64,000 nt of DNA from Galbibacter mesophilus (GCF_023721415.1 NZ_JAMQVC010000001.1:1302001-1366000); one strand, 5' to 3'; counted from the first letter of the stretch, positions 8,460-17,595 are shown. The notes: generated by a model not told the origin, from the sequence alone. Program-made: numbers and translations.

Positions 8460-8963
8460 TTAAAATAAATCGTTTTTATATTCCCAAGCCTTCGCTATAA
8501 AAATCACAAGAAAAATTATGGCGACTATCAATTTTAAAAAAGTTCCAGTTAAAAATCCTAAAAAAGAACCAAAAGCTGCTCTTAAGGCGGTTTTACTATC
8601 TGCTTTATTAATAATTTCACCAACAAATGCGCCCACAAAAGGCCAAATTATAATTCCGAACAAACCAAGTACAGGGAAAATGATGGAAATAACCAAGCCA
8701 ACCGTGGTACCAATCACACCTGCTTTGCTCCCTCCAAAACGTTTGGTGCCGGCAATGGGAATTATATAATCTACAACAACAATCCCAATGGCAACAATGA
8801 GTGTAATTATTAGCATCCACCAATTGGTAGGTACGGCTTCTGTAAGGTAAAGAAGCAATAATCCAATCCAGCTAATGGGGGCTCCCGGTAGAACAGGCAA
8901 CACACTACCGAATATTCCAACAATGATACAGACGAACCCGAAGGTTAGCAGAAGAATGTCCAT
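8460..8963 (-). CDS. DUF456-family membrane protein
   Basis: The 167-residue protein is almost entirely hydrophobic with Gly-rich helices, starting MDILLLTFGFVCIIVGIFG. The motif LPVLPGAPISWIGLLLLY and the later FPVLGLFGIIIWPFVGAFVGE are characteristic of DUF456 proteins. Five or so membrane spans are likely. No function is established for the family that I can state. It stands alone, divergent from the DUF177 gene. Confidence 0.85.
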   Translation of the reverse strand: MDILLLTFGFVCIIVGIFGSVLPVLPGAPISWIGLLLLYLTEAVPTNWWMLIITLIVAIGIVVVDYIIPIAGTKRFGGSKAGVIGTTVGLVISIIFPVLGLFGIIIWPFVGAFVGEIINKADSKTALRAAFGSFLGFLTGTFLKLIVAIIFLVIFIAKAWEYKNDLF

Positions 8964-9188
8964 TCTTTTTCAGATATATTTATAGGATTAAAGGTAAAGA
9001 ATAGTTGCGGTTAATTATCTTTGTTTTTGAATAAAAATAGATTATTGTAAAAGAGAGATAATGGATGATTTGCTGAAAATTTAGGGCTTTCAAGACGCTT
9101 CCATTTAGGGAATTACATGGCATAATCAGGAAATAAACGTTATAAACAAAAAAAAGTTAATAACATTATTATCCTAAATAAAAATTTA

Positions 9189-9196
9189 TATCTTTG
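9189..9196 (+). promoter_or_regulatory. -7 box of the DUF177-rpmF promoter
   Basis: TATCTTTG matches TAnnTTTG exactly, followed by GCACCCGCC, where transcription should begin. It lies 48 bases before the ATG at 9244, which argues against the upstream in-frame TTG (9211) as the start. No convincing -33 box is visible. Confidence 0.6.
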
Positions 9197-9243
9197 CACC
9201 CGCCTTATACTTGAGGTATAGGCTTTTAAAACTGATGTTTACA

Positions 9244-9783
9244 ATGAAGAAGTTTAAGGAGTTTGATATCCCGTTTGTAGGATTAAAACAAGGAAAACAC
9301 CAGTTCGACTTTGAAATTAAAAAAGAGTTCTTTGATGCTTTTGAGTTTGATGAGTATAATGATGCCGACGTGCACGTTGACCTCATTTTAGACAAAAAAA
9401 GCAATATGTTGGAGTTGACCTTTACCTGTAAGGGGTTTGTGAATGTTTATTGCGACTTGTCCAATGAACCTTATGACCAAAAAATTAAAGGAAAGCTTCA
9501 TCTGTTGGTGAAATTTGGAGATGAGTACAACGATGAGAATGAAGAAGTTCTCATTCTTCCTCATGGGGAATATCAAATAAATGTAGCACAATACATTTAT
9601 GAAATGATAGTGCTTTCTGTGCCCAACAAAAGGGTGCACCCAGGGGTGAAAGACGGTACTTTGTCAACGGAGGTATTAGAGAAACTGGAGGCGTTTCAGC
9701 CAAAAGAGGTAAAAGAAAATAACGAAGGAGAAACAGATCCGAGGTGGGATCAATTGAAAAAACTATTAACGGACAATAAATAA
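9244..9783 (+). CDS. DUF177/YceD-family protein
   Basis: The protein starts MKKFKEFDIPFVGLKQGKH and contains the YceD core: a central Cys pair region (FTCKGFVNVYCDLS) and an acidic C-terminal part (DPRWDQLKKLL). YceD-type genes sit directly before rpmF across bacteria, as here (9 bases). They have been linked to 23S rRNA and ribosome biogenesis; the molecular role is not clear. Start 9244 is preferred because the promoter lies at 9189; ATG 9235 is also possible. Confidence 0.88.
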   Translation: MKKFKEFDIPFVGLKQGKHQFDFEIKKEFFDAFEFDEYNDADVHVDLILDKKSNMLELTFTCKGFVNVYCDLSNEPYDQKIKGKLHLLVKFGDEYNDENEEVLILPHGEYQINVAQYIYEMIVLSVPNKRVHPGVKDGTLSTEVLEKLEAFQPKEVKENNEGETDPRWDQLKKLLTDNK

Positions 9784-9792
9784 GATTGAAAA

Positions 9793-9990
9793 ATGGCACA
9801 TCCTAAAAGAAGACAGTCTAGCACTAGAAGAGATAAGAGAAGAACGCATTACAAAGCTACGACTCCTCAAATCGCTAAAGATCCTACTACTGGGGAAGCG
9901 CATGTGTATCACAGAGCGCACTGGCACGAAGGTAAACTTTACTACAGAGGTCAGGTTCTTATAGATAACACAACAGAAGAAGTAGCTTAA
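9793..9990 (+). CDS. rpmF: 50S ribosomal protein L32
   Basis: This 65-residue basic protein begins [21 protein letters not shown], the L32 signature, and is a component of the large ribosomal subunit. It has no cysteine, so it is the zinc-free form. It follows the DUF177 gene by 9 bases and is closed by a strong terminator at 10014, which separates the ribosomal unit from fabH-accBC. Confidence 0.98.
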   Translation: MAHPKRRQSSTRRDKRRTHYKATTPQIAKDPTTGEAHVYHRAHWHEGKLYYRGQVLIDNTTEEVA

Positions 9991-10013
9991 GGCGAAATTT
10001 TAGTTGAAAAGTT

Positions 10014-10043
10014 AAAACTCTCACATGAAGTGGGAGTTTTTTT
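10014..10043 (+). terminator. Rho-independent terminator after rpmF
   Basis: AAAACTCTCAC and GTGGGAGTTTT form an 11-bp stem with one G-T pair around the loop ATGAA, followed by a T run. Confidence 0.88.
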
Positions 10044-10163
10044 ATTTAAAATTTTTCTATAAATCAAAAACACCCTATTTTGCACCACTATTCGAATAAA
10101 AATTAGTAATTTCACTTAATTTTCATCGAATTTTGCCCGTTTTTGAAAAAAACAAAGCGAATT

Positions 10164-11159
10164 ATGAATAGACTTAAAGCAGCTATTACAGCTGTAGGAG
10201 CATATGTGCCCGAGTATGTACTTACCAACCAAATACTGGAAACCATGGTAGACACCAATGATGAGTGGATTACCTCCAGAACAGGTATTAAACAAAGGCA
10301 TATTTTAAAGGAAGAAGGTAAAGGAACCTCTTACTTAGCTATTAAGGCCGCAGAAGACTTGCTGAAAAAAAGCGGGGCGCGACCAGAAGAAATAGATATG
10401 GTAATTGTAGCTACGGCTACCCCCGATTTACCTGTTGCGGCAACAGCTGCGTACGTGGCTTCTGAGATTGGAGCCGTTAATGCATTCGCTTACGACCTAC
10501 AAGCGGCTTGTTCCAGTTTTTTATATGGAATGTCTACAGCTTCCAGTTATATAGAATCCGGACGTTACAAAAAAATATTATTGGTAGGAGCAGATAAAAT
10601 GTCTTCTATCATCGATTATACAGATAGAACTACGTGTATTATTTTTGGAGATGGAGCAGGTGCCGTTCTTTTTGAACCTAATGAAGAAGGATTAGGTTTG
10701 CAGGACGAATACTTGCGAAGTGATGGTGTTGGAAGGGATTTCTTGAAAATTGAAGCTGGTGGTTCAGTTTTGCCAGCATCAGAAGAAACAGTAAAGAACA
10801 AACAACATTATGTTTTTCAGGATGGAAAAACAGTTTTTAAGTTTGCCGTATCCAACATGGCAGATGTTGCCGAAAAAATAATGACACGGAATAACCTTAC
10901 AAAAGAAGATGTTCAGTGGTTGGTTCCGCATCAAGCAAATAAAAGAATTATTGATGCTACCGCTAATCGCGTAGAACTTGAACCTTCAAAAGTAATGGTT
11001 AATATTCAGAAATATGGAAATACCACCTCTGCAACACTACCTTTGCTACTTAACGATTACGAAAAGCAATTAAAAAAAGGCGATAACTTGGTATTTGCTG
11101 CATTTGGTGGTGGATTTACTTGGGGTTCCATTTATTTAAAGTGGGCTTATAACTCATAA
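10164..11159 (+). CDS. fabH: 3-oxoacyl-ACP synthase III (KAS III)
   Basis: FabH starts type II fatty acid synthesis by condensing an acyl-CoA with malonyl-ACP. The catalytic triad is intact: C116 in QAACSSF, H256 in VPHQAN and N286 in YGNTTSAT. The 331-residue length is normal. ATG 10164 (MNRLKAAITAVGAYVPEY) fits the family N-terminus better than the upstream in-frame TTG at 10143. It leads a group with accB and accC, so the condensing enzyme and two acetyl-CoA carboxylase parts are made together. PlsX, which often lies between rpmF and fabH in other bacteria, is absent here. Confidence 0.97.
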   Translation: MNRLKAAITAVGAYVPEYVLTNQILETMVDTNDEWITSRTGIKQRHILKEEGKGTSYLAIKAAEDLLKKSGARPEEIDMVIVATATPDLPVAATAAYVASEIGAVNAFAYDLQAACSSFLYGMSTASSYIESGRYKKILLVGADKMSSIIDYTDRTTCIIFGDGAGAVLFEPNEEGLGLQDEYLRSDGVGRDFLKIEAGGSVLPASEETVKNKQHYVFQDGKTVFKFAVSNMADVAEKIMTRNNLTKEDVQWLVPHQANKRIIDATANRVELEPSKVMVNIQKYGNTTSATLPLLLNDYEKQLKKGDNLVFAAFGGGFTWGSIYLKWAYNS

Positions 11160-11189
11160 CAACGAAACAAACACTAATAAAACTCAATC

Positions 11190-11693
11190 ATGGATTTAAA
11201 AGAGATTCAAAGTTTAATCAAATTCGTGGCGAAATCTGGAGCAAGTGAAGTAAAGCTTGAAATGGAGGACGTAAAAATTACAATTAAGACAGGATCTGAG
11301 GACAAAAAAGGAGAGACTACAACCTATGTTCAACAAATTCCTGTAAACCAAGCGTTGCCACAGCAAGGAGCTCCTGCACAACCTGCAGCAGCCCCACAAG
11401 CAGAGGCGGAAAAAGCACCTGCGGCAGCATCTTCGGGTGAAGACGATAGCAAATACATAACTGTTAAGTCGCCTATCATTGGAACTTTCTACAGAAAGCC
11501 ATCACCAGACAAGCCAAATTTTGTGGAAGTTGGTGATTCTATTGGAAAGGGCGATGTGTTATGTATTATTGAGGCCATGAAATTGTTCAATGAAATTGAA
11601 TCTGAGGTTTCCGGTAAGATTGTAAAAGTATTGGTTGATGAATCTTCTCCTGTAGAATTTGATCAACCTTTATTTTTGGTAGATCCATCATAG
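11190..11693 (+). CDS. accB: Acetyl-CoA carboxylase biotin carboxyl carrier protein
   Basis: BCCP carries biotin between the carboxylase and carboxyltransferase parts of acetyl-CoA carboxylase. The 167-residue protein has an N-terminal helical domain (MDLKEIQSLIKF), a flexible Ala/Pro/Gln-rich linker (about residues 50-82) and the C-terminal biotinyl domain. The biotinylated lysine is K131 in IIEAMKL. It lies 30 bases after fabH and 70 before accC. Confidence 0.97.
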   Translation: MDLKEIQSLIKFVAKSGASEVKLEMEDVKITIKTGSEDKKGETTTYVQQIPVNQALPQQGAPAQPAAAPQAEAEKAPAAASSGEDDSKYITVKSPIIGTFYRKPSPDKPNFVEVGDSIGKGDVLCIIEAMKLFNEIESEVSGKIVKVLVDESSPVEFDQPLFLVDPS

Positions 11694-11763
11694 AAATTTT
11701 GAAGGGCAAATTGTAAAATTGAAGTAAGCTCCTTTTGGGAGTTCAAAATTTAAAATTTCAGGG

Positions 11764-13119
11764 ATGTTTAAAAAAATATTGATCGCAAATAGAGGGGAAA
11801 TAGCACTTCGTGTTATTAGAACCTGTAAAGAGATGGGTATCAAAACAGTGGCTGTATACTCCAAGGCAGACGAAGAGAGTTTGCACGTGAGGTTTGCAGA
11901 TGAAGCTGTTTGTATTGGGCCAGCGCCCAGTAAAGATTCCTATCTTAAAATAGCTAATATTATTGCTGCAGCAGAAATCACCAATGCTGATGCTATTCAC
12001 CCAGGTTACGGATTCCTCTCAGAAAACGCCAACTTTTCAAGAATTTGTAAGGAACACGGTATAAAATTTATTGGTGCCGGTCCCGATATGATTGAAAAAA
12101 TGGGGGATAAGGCCACAGCTAAAGCTACCATGAAGGCTGCAAACGTACCTACCGTTCCAGGTTCCGACGGCTTGTTGAAATCTATCGACCATGCAAAACA
12201 GGTCGCTAAGGAAATGGGCTATCCAGTAATGCTTAAGGCAACTGCTGGTGGGGGTGGTAAAGGGATGCGTGCCGTTTGGAAAGAAGAAAACCTTCAAAAA
12301 GCTTTTGAAAGTGCCAAGCAAGAAGCGGCTGCGTCTTTTAGTAACGACGGAATGTACATGGAAAAGCTTATTGAGGAACCTCGCCATATTGAAATTCAAG
12401 TGGTAGGTGATCAATTTGGGAAAGCATGCCACCTTTCTGAAAGGGATTGTTCCGTACAAAGACGTCACCAAAAATTAACCGAGGAGACTCCTTCGCCATT
12501 TATGACCGATGAATTGAGGGACCAAATGGGGAAAGCCGCGGTAAAGGCTGCCGAGTTCATAAAATATGAAGGAGCAGGTACGGTTGAGTTCTTAGTAGAT
12601 AAGCATAGAAATTTCTATTTCATGGAAATGAATACGCGTATTCAGGTGGAGCACCCGATTACCGAACAGGTAATTGACTACGACTTAATTCGTGAGCAAA
12701 TATTGGTTGCGGCCGGAGTGCCAATTTCAGGAAAAAATTACTTCCCAAAATTGCATTCTATTGAATGTAGAATTAACGCGGAAGACCCATACAATGATTT
12801 TAGGCCATCGCCAGGTAGAATTACTACGCTGCATGCGCCAGGAGGTCATGGAGTGCGTCTGGATACACATGTTTATAGCGGTTACATTATTCCGCCAAAT
12901 TACGATTCTATGATCGCTAAGTTGATTACCACTGCACAAACGCGTGAAGAGGCTATCAACAAAATGAAGCGTGCTTTAGATGAATTTGTAATTGAAGGTA
13001 TTAAAACGACCATTCCATTCCACAGACAGTTGATGGATGAACCGGATTATGTTTCTGGTAATTACACCACCAAGTTTATGGAAGATTTTAAAATGAAGCC
13101 AAAACCAGAGGAAGAATAA
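11764..13119 (+). CDS. accC: Acetyl-CoA carboxylase, biotin carboxylase subunit
   Basis: AccC uses ATP and bicarbonate to carboxylate the biotin on AccB. The 451-residue protein shows the N-terminal fold ([20 protein letters not shown]), the ATP-grasp glycine loop ([11 protein letters not shown]), the metal- and bicarbonate-binding stretch ([15 protein letters not shown]) and the C-terminal domain (ECRINAEDP). All are in the usual order and at the usual size. It closes the fabH-accB-accC group, with a terminator at 13158. Confidence 0.97.
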   Translation: MFKKILIANRGEIALRVIRTCKEMGIKTVAVYSKADEESLHVRFADEAVCIGPAPSKDSYLKIANIIAAAEITNADAIHPGYGFLSENANFSRICKEHGIKFIGAGPDMIEKMGDKATAKATMKAANVPTVPGSDGLLKSIDHAKQVAKEMGYPVMLKATAGGGGKGMRAVWKEENLQKAFESAKQEAAASFSNDGMYMEKLIEEPRHIEIQVVGDQFGKACHLSERDCSVQRRHQKLTEETPSPFMTDELRDQMGKAAVKAAEFIKYEGAGTVEFLVDKHRNFYFMEMNTRIQVEHPITEQVIDYDLIREQILVAAGVPISGKNYFPKLHSIECRINAEDPYNDFRPSPGRITTLHAPGGHGVRLDTHVYSGYIIPPNYDSMIAKLITTAQTREEAINKMKRALDEFVIEGIKTTIPFHRQLMDEPDYVSGNYTTKFMEDFKMKPKPEEE

Positions 13120-13157
13120 ATCTTTATTGCTATTTAAACTCAGGTTTATAAATATTT

Positions 13158-13198
13158 CAACCCGTATCATTCTCAATTGATGCGGGTTGTTTATTTTT
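13158..13198 (+). terminator. Terminator after accC
   Basis: CAACCCGTATCA pairs with TGATGCGGGTTG (12 bp, one T-G pair) around TTCTCAAT, followed by a T-rich tail. It lies 38 bases after the accC stop. Confidence 0.8.
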
Positions 13199-13251
13199 AC
13201 AAGGCAATCCATTTAGAGATTGAATTTTTTAAACTTATCCTGTAGTAATCT

Positions 13252-13938
13252 ATGTTGAAAAAACTCTTCCGATTTATTGGTAAGCTTGTTGTCTGGTTTT
13301 TAGTTATAACTATCGGATTTGTATTGCTTTATAAGTGGGTGCCCGTTCCAGTAACACCGCTTATGGTTATTAGGTCGGTACAGCAAAAACAGGAAGGGAA
13401 AGATATAACTTGGAAACACGACTGGGTTTCTATTGATAAAATATCCAAGAATTTACAGTTGGCCGTTATCTGTAGCGAAGATCAGAAATTTTTACAACAC
13501 AATGGTTTTGATATCGAGGCGATTGAAAAGGTAATGGAAACCAACAAAAAAGGAAAGAAACTGCGTGGAGCCAGCACGATTTCCCAACAGACCGCGAAAA
13601 ATGTTTTTCTATGGCCAGGTAGAAGTTGGTTGCGAAAAGGTTTTGAAGTCTATTTCACATTTTTAATCGAATTGTTTTGGAGTAAAGAGCGCATTCTTGA
13701 GGTGTATCTTAACAGTATAGAAATGGGTAATGGCGTTTACGGTGCAGAAGCCGCTTCCCAGTATTGGTTTCGTAAAAGTGCGGTGAATCTTTCTAAGCAG
13801 GAAGCCGCTGCCATTGCGGCTATTCTTCCCAATCCGCTGCGTTTAAAAGCGGCCCCAGCTTCCGGCTATATCCAAACCCGAAAGAATTGGATTGTACAGC
13901 AAATGGGTTATTTTGGGGTGTTTAATTTAAAGGATTAA
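13252..13938 (+). CDS. mtgA: Monofunctional peptidoglycan glycosyltransferase
   Basis: MtgA polymerises glycan strands from lipid II at the outer face of the inner membrane. There is one N-terminal anchor (about residues 10-28), then a GT51 domain. The first catalytic glutamate is E76 in ICSEDQKF, followed by the motifs GASTISQQTAKN and KERILEVYLNSIEMGNGVYG. At 228 residues there is no room for a transpeptidase domain, so this is the monofunctional form. It overlaps no gene but is only 1 base from the GreA-like gene, so the two are likely co-transcribed. Confidence 0.95.
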   Translation: MLKKLFRFIGKLVVWFLVITIGFVLLYKWVPVPVTPLMVIRSVQQKQEGKDITWKHDWVSIDKISKNLQLAVICSEDQKFLQHNGFDIEAIEKVMETNKKGKKLRGASTISQQTAKNVFLWPGRSWLRKGFEVYFTFLIELFWSKERILEVYLNSIEMGNGVYGAEAASQYWFRKSAVNLSKQEAAAIAAILPNPLRLKAAPASGYIQTRKNWIVQQMGYFGVFNLKD

Positions 13939-13939
13939 T

Positions 13940-14404
13940 ATGCACTCAATAAAAAAACAACTAATAGAAAAATGTGAAGGCCTTTTGAATGAACGTCTTT
14001 ACCAAGTTCAAAAGTCCATCGCTGCCATAGAAGAGGCATTTGCATCGGAAACTAAAAGTAGTGCAGGGGATAAGCATGAAACGGGCAGGGCTATGCTTCA
14101 GTTGGAACGCGAAAAAGCTGGGCAACGTTTGCTAGAGGTTGAAACCTTGCTTCAGAATTTTTCCAAAATCAATCATGCAATCCCTTCCGAAGAAAACAAC
14201 AAGTATATACGTGTGGGCAGTTTGGTAGAAACCGATGGTGCTGTTTATTACATTGCGGTCTCTTTGGGTGCTGTACAAGTGAATGATGATACCGTTTATT
14301 GCATTTCCCCGCAATCACCTATTGGAAGTTTGTTGTTGGGTAAAACGGTGGGTGAAACCTTTTCTTTTAACAATAAGACTTCGTTAATTCTTTCTATATT
14401 TTAA
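13940..14404 (+). CDS. GreA/GreB-like protein
   Basis: The 154-residue protein has a helical N-terminal half (residues 1-80, coiled-coil in character) and a C-terminal part ending SPQSPIGSLLLGKTVGETFSF. That end matches the FKBP-like C-terminal domain of transcript cleavage factors GreA/GreB (SPIGxALLGKxxGD). In some databases such proteins carry a misleading 3-oxoacyl-ACP synthase label. Whether it binds RNA polymerase is inference; the acidic tip residues of true Gre factors are not obvious. It starts 1 base after the mtgA stop. Confidence 0.65.
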   Translation: MHSIKKQLIEKCEGLLNERLYQVQKSIAAIEEAFASETKSSAGDKHETGRAMLQLEREKAGQRLLEVETLLQNFSKINHAIPSEENNKYIRVGSLVETDGAVYYIAVSLGAVQVNDDTVYCISPQSPIGSLLLGKTVGETFSFNNKTSLILSIF

Positions 14405-14553
14405 TTTTCTTCTTTCCGATAAACGACTGATTCTTAAACTATCTTAAATTTTTGAGCGTAGTTTTTAACTTTTTTTACTGAAAATTCATCTCTGCACGCA
14501 ACCAATTGTCATTTATTGCCTCTAATAAGAAACAATAAACTTAAAAGCATAAA

Positions 14554-15102
14554 ATGAAAACAACAAAATTAATAGCCACTGGTTTAATGGTGGCATTTGC
14601 AGGTCTGTTTGTAAGTTGTAATGATGATGATAGTGATAGCTGTGCTGTGGATTACACAGGAGAATTGTCTCAGCCAGAAATGCAATTTGTAGGCACTTGG
14701 TCGTTAACAGCTATTCAATCCAGTGAACCGGTTGATTTAACTGATGACGATACCGAAAACCCGAGTACCGACATATTTGCTCAAAACACGCCATGCCGCA
14801 ACGATGTTGTGTATGAGTTTAATGAAGATAGAACTTTCACCTACATGGAAGGTTTAAATGAAGAGGATTGCAATGAAGAGAACATTAATGGAACTTGGAT
14901 GTTGGGTGGAAATACTTTAGGGCTTGTAACAGGTTGTTTTGAGGTGATAGAGGAACTTGCTTTTAATGCAAGCAGAACGTCTTACAGTGTGAGCAGCGAG
15001 GTGAATATTGTTGATGTAAATGGACAATCGCAAGCGGTGGAGCTTACATTTACCTACACACAAGGACCAAATATGGAAGATCCAGAGCCGGCGTTTGAAT
15101 AA
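14554..15102 (+). CDS. Lipocalin-like lipoprotein
   Basis: The signal peptide MKTTKLIATGLMVAFAGLFVSC ends in a lipobox with C22, followed by a run of aspartates (NDDDSDS). The rest (FVGTWSLTAIQSS, then YEFNEDRTFTY, then NGTWMLGGNTL) has the strand pattern and GxW motif of lipocalin-like proteins of the DUF5004 kind. Acidic residues directly after the lipid Cys often mark surface export in Bacteroidota. The ligand is unknown. A good terminator follows at 15135. Confidence 0.75.
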   Translation: MKTTKLIATGLMVAFAGLFVSCNDDDSDSCAVDYTGELSQPEMQFVGTWSLTAIQSSEPVDLTDDDTENPSTDIFAQNTPCRNDVVYEFNEDRTFTYMEGLNEEDCNEENINGTWMLGGNTLGLVTGCFEVIEELAFNASRTSYSVSSEVNIVDVNGQSQAVELTFTYTQGPNMEDPEPAFE

Positions 15103-15134
15103 GCTCGCATAAAAATATTAGTTAGTTTTAGGTT

Positions 15135-15177
15135 AAAAATCCGGTAGCTGATTGCAAAATCACTATCGGTTTTTTTG
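15135..15177 (+). terminator. Terminator after the lipocalin-like gene
   Basis: CCGGTAG-C-TGATT pairs with AATCACTATCGG, with one bulged base and one wobble. It is preceded by an A run and followed by TTTTTTT. Confidence 0.8.
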
Positions 15178-15247
15178 TTTCCAAGCTTTTGGAAATTCTA
15201 TTTATCATGTTGTCGGTAAGAATTTTAACAGTTTATGTTATGCATTC

Positions 15248-15472
15248 AGCGGGTATTGCTAAGCAGTGAGCGGTTCATGTTGCTCTTTAAGTGGGCCTTG
15301 TTGTGCACTAAGTGGTTCATGTTGTCAACGAAGTGGGTATTGTTGCTCAGCAAGTGGGTATTGTTGCTCAGCAAGTGGATATTGTTGTCCATTAAGTGGG
15401 TGTTGCTTCGCAGAGAGCGGATATTGTTTCACGCAGAGTGGGTCATGTTTCGCGCCAAGCGGGTAATGTTGT
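15248..15472. repeat. Tandem array of 21-bp units, Cys-rich heptad if translated
   Basis: Ten full units and one partial unit of 21 bases, with consensus AGTGGGTATTGTTGCTCAGC plus A. Two adjacent units (15332-15352 and 15353-15373) are identical; the others differ at several positions. On the + strand, GTG 15266 opens a 66-codon frame whose product repeats SGxCCxx nine times. Ser, Gly and the first Cys are kept in every one of those units, mostly with silent third-base changes. The first unit has a TAA in this frame, so the open frame covers only units 2-10. The opposite strand also has a repeating frame (QQYPLAE) that is broken by stops. No signal peptide or clear ribosome binding site is visible. 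I call it a repeat array, with coding possible but unproven. Confidence 0.85.
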
Positions 15473-15497
15473 GATTAAATTGAATCAAGGTTATTTA

Positions 15498-16208
15498 TTA
15501 GTGCAAATGCGATTTCCTATGGTAGAATTTATTTAGATCGGAAATTGTTTTTCTTCCAATCCACTGTTGGGTTTTACTGTTGGAGAGGATTAGTTTTTGA
15601 CAGGTTTTTATGCAATCTTCTGCTAATTCGGTGTTCCGTTTTCCGATATTTTTTAATGCCCATTGCGCTGCTTTTTTTACAAAGTTTCTATTATCGTCAC
15701 ATTTTGTGGCAACAAGGAATATATAATTCTGAAAAATTTCGTTTTCTGAGACCTTATCTTTGGTAGCAAGCGAAGCTATAAGTACAAAAGCAGTTCTTTT
15801 TACAAATTCTTGCTCCCTATCGATATAGCGGAGAACCAAATCTTTGGCAAGCGCGCTTTTAGACAACAGATTAACGCTTAGCTGATCGCATAAATCCCAC
15901 GAATATAAATCTGCCGTCCATTTATCTGCTTGCTTTTCAGTTACTTTTTTTGGGTTTGCAATAATGGTTGCTAGGATTTTCATTTCATGGATGGGCGATT
16001 CCCAAAGCTCAAGAGCTAATTCGTGATCGTTTTTGTAGGAACGGGCGATTCTTCTTAGTTCAGGGACTTTTACACCCAGTGCCTGACGGCTTTCAATACC
16101 AAAACGTTTTAATCCATCGGCAAATTCTTTGTCCCCGATTTCTTGAAGCGCTGCCAGTATTTTTTCTTTTTTGTTGATGGGTGAGGTTTTATGAATCTTA
16201 TTTTTCAC
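15498..16208 (-). CDS. DNA alkylation repair protein (AlkD-like HEAT repeats)
   Basis: The 236-residue protein has the helical repeat pattern and conserved phrases of AlkD-type DNA glycosylases: GVKVPELRRIARSYKNDHELALELWESP, WDLCDQL, and FVKKAAQWALKNIGKRN. AlkD removes N3- and N7-alkylated purines using a curved HEAT-like surface that captures DNA without flipping the base. Its start overlaps the end of the small membrane-protein gene upstream by 11 bases, so the two are probably translated from one message. Confidence 0.88.
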   Translation of the reverse strand: MKNKIHKTSPINKKEKILAALQEIGDKEFADGLKRFGIESRQALGVKVPELRRIARSYKNDHELALELWESPIHEMKILATIIANPKKVTEKQADKWTADLYSWDLCDQLSVNLLSKSALAKDLVLRYIDREQEFVKRTAFVLIASLATKDKVSENEIFQNYIFLVATKCDDNRNFVKKAAQWALKNIGKRNTELAEDCIKTCQKLILSNSKTQQWIGRKTISDLNKFYHRKSHLH

Positions 16209-16440
16209 TTTCTCGAATAATAACGAAGTAAATTACATACAACCATCCTAAAACTCCGTGAAGCATGGCATAAAGTATAGACTTGTTTCTGTCCCAAGAA
16301 ATTACAATTGCGATTACGCTGCCAATTCCAATTCCGTTTTTTACCATGGTTTGTTTAATTTCGGAATTTCCAGTTTGTTGACTAAAACACTCTAAGGAAA
16401 ATAATAGTAGAAAAATTAAAAGTAGTTTAATTTTGTTCAT
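16198..16440 (-). CDS. Small membrane protein, unknown
   Basis: The 80-residue product starts MNKIKLLLIFLLLFSLECFSQ, a good Bacteroidota signal peptide ending before QTGN. Two further hydrophobic stretches follow (GIGIGSVIAIVISW and LHGVLGWLYVIYFVII). The latter recalls small transmembrane proteins common in flavobacteria. I do not recognise a function. It overlaps the AlkD-like gene by 11 bases. Confidence 0.7.
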   Translation of the reverse strand: MNKIKLLLIFLLLFSLECFSQQTGNSEIKQTMVKNGIGIGSVIAIVISWDRNKSILYAMLHGVLGWLYVIYFVIIRESEK

Positions 16441-16564
16441 TCGATTTTATTTTAGTGACAATGAACCCCAAAATCTTTCAGACTTAAATAGGAGTAGAAA
16501 TAATTGCTTTTGAAGTAGGGGCCAAAATGTTATCATAGTTCAGTTGTTCTTACTTTCGTTGACA

Positions 16565-17257
16565 TTATGCTTGTAATTTTTTATACAACCGCCAGTTCAT
16601 GTCTCTTGTCACTTCATAACCCAAGTCTTCATAAAGAGGAATTGCTAAGTTTCCCTTGTTTGTGTGTAAAATTGGGGTTTTGTTTTCCTTTAAAATTTCA
16701 TTTGTATTGTGGGCTATTAATTGTTTTGCAAATCCTCTTCTGGTGTAATCGGGATGTGTAACAACGCCGCTAACTTCTATAAAAAGATCAGTTTGCATGC
16801 GTTGACCTGCTATTGCAATTAATCTATCGTTTTTAACAATCCCAAAATATTTACCCATTTCATAAGATCTTTTTTGATAATAGCCGGGCATAACCAACCA
16901 AATTAAATCATATATTTCATCTATGAATGTCTCATCCAATTGAATGATTTTTTCTGTAATTTGAATCTCAGGTAATTGCTTTAAAACCATTTGGCAGCCA
17001 TCAATCTTTTTTTTCAATAGAATTTTGGAGTCATCAATTATCGGAGTATGTTTCTCGGAAACAAAAAAGAATTCTTCAGATGTTTTTACATATTCGTTTG
17101 AAGCATTTTTTGTTTTTGTTTCATCGAAAAAGGAGCCAAATGTACAAATCTCGGGTTTATAGAATTGAACTCCATCAAATTGAATAGAAAAATGTTTATG
17201 CGTTTCCTTTAAGGAGTGCCAAACAGGATTTTTTAATTGCTGTTCTAACGTTGTCAT
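16565..17257 (-). CDS. GNAT-family N-acetyltransferase
   Basis: The C-terminal half (about residues 125-230) carries the GNAT acetyl-CoA site: VSGVVTHPDYTRRGFAKQLI (motif A, with R-R-G-F-A), then NKGNLAIPLYEDLGYE (motif B). The N-terminal 120 residues are specific to this subgroup (FR47-like). It acetylates an unknown amine. It stands alone. Confidence 0.85.
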   Translation of the reverse strand: MTTLEQQLKNPVWHSLKETHKHFSIQFDGVQFYKPEICTFGSFFDETKTKNASNEYVKTSEEFFFVSEKHTPIIDDSKILLKKKIDGCQMVLKQLPEIQITEKIIQLDETFIDEIYDLIWLVMPGYYQKRSYEMGKYFGIVKNDRLIAIAGQRMQTDLFIEVSGVVTHPDYTRRGFAKQLIAHNTNEILKENKTPILHTNKGNLAIPLYEDLGYEVTRDMNWRLYKKLQA

Positions 17258-17595
17258 TAAACTAATATAGTTAATGTGATGTTGAAGATTATTTAAGGGA
17301 TGAAAGTTTAATCTTTTATTTTAGAAGCCCCCCTGCGTCTATTTCCTTTTCAAATATAGCATAAAATTTAATTGGGGAGGATGCGTAGAGATTTCTAAGT
17401 ACCGAAAAGCTAAGCCTTAAAAACAAAAAAGCCTTCAACAATTTAGCATTTGCTAAAAAGGAAAGCCTTTCATTGGTATAGCGCTTAACAAAGTTAAACA
17501 CTTCTACAAACTCCAGTGGAAAAGTCTCCACTGAACAACACAACTATTTTTATGCGAAAAAAGCTCCAATTCTCATTGAAGCTTTTTGCTTTTCG
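17258..17595. other. Gap between GNAT gene and tRNA-Asp
   Basis: A 75-codon frame (17316-17543, - strand, MCCSVETFPLEFVEVF...) crosses this gap. It has no recognisable domain or ribosome binding site and I do not support it as a gene. The right end holds the tRNA-Asp terminator. Nothing else is seen. Confidence 0.4.
17557..17587 (-). terminator. Terminator downstream of tRNA-Asp
   Basis: Read on the - strand, AAAAAGCTTCAAT pairs with AATTGGAGCTTTTT around GAG, followed by Ts. It lies just past the 3' end of tRNA-Asp. Confidence 0.75.

Noticed and set aside
9211-9243. Upstream TTG start for the DUF177 gene
   Set aside because: The promoter at 9189 leaves it in the leader, and the extra residues do not fit the family.
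15248-15472. CRISPR array
   Set aside because: Units are directly adjacent, with no unique spacers and no cas genes.
15235-15474. 79-codon frame in a second frame of the 21-bp repeat (LLSKWV heptads)
   Set aside because: It is a by-product of the repeat; the third-base pattern does not fit this frame.
17316-17543. 75-codon frame on the - strand beside tRNA-Asp
   Set aside because: No domain, no promoter or ribosome binding site, and low complexity in places.
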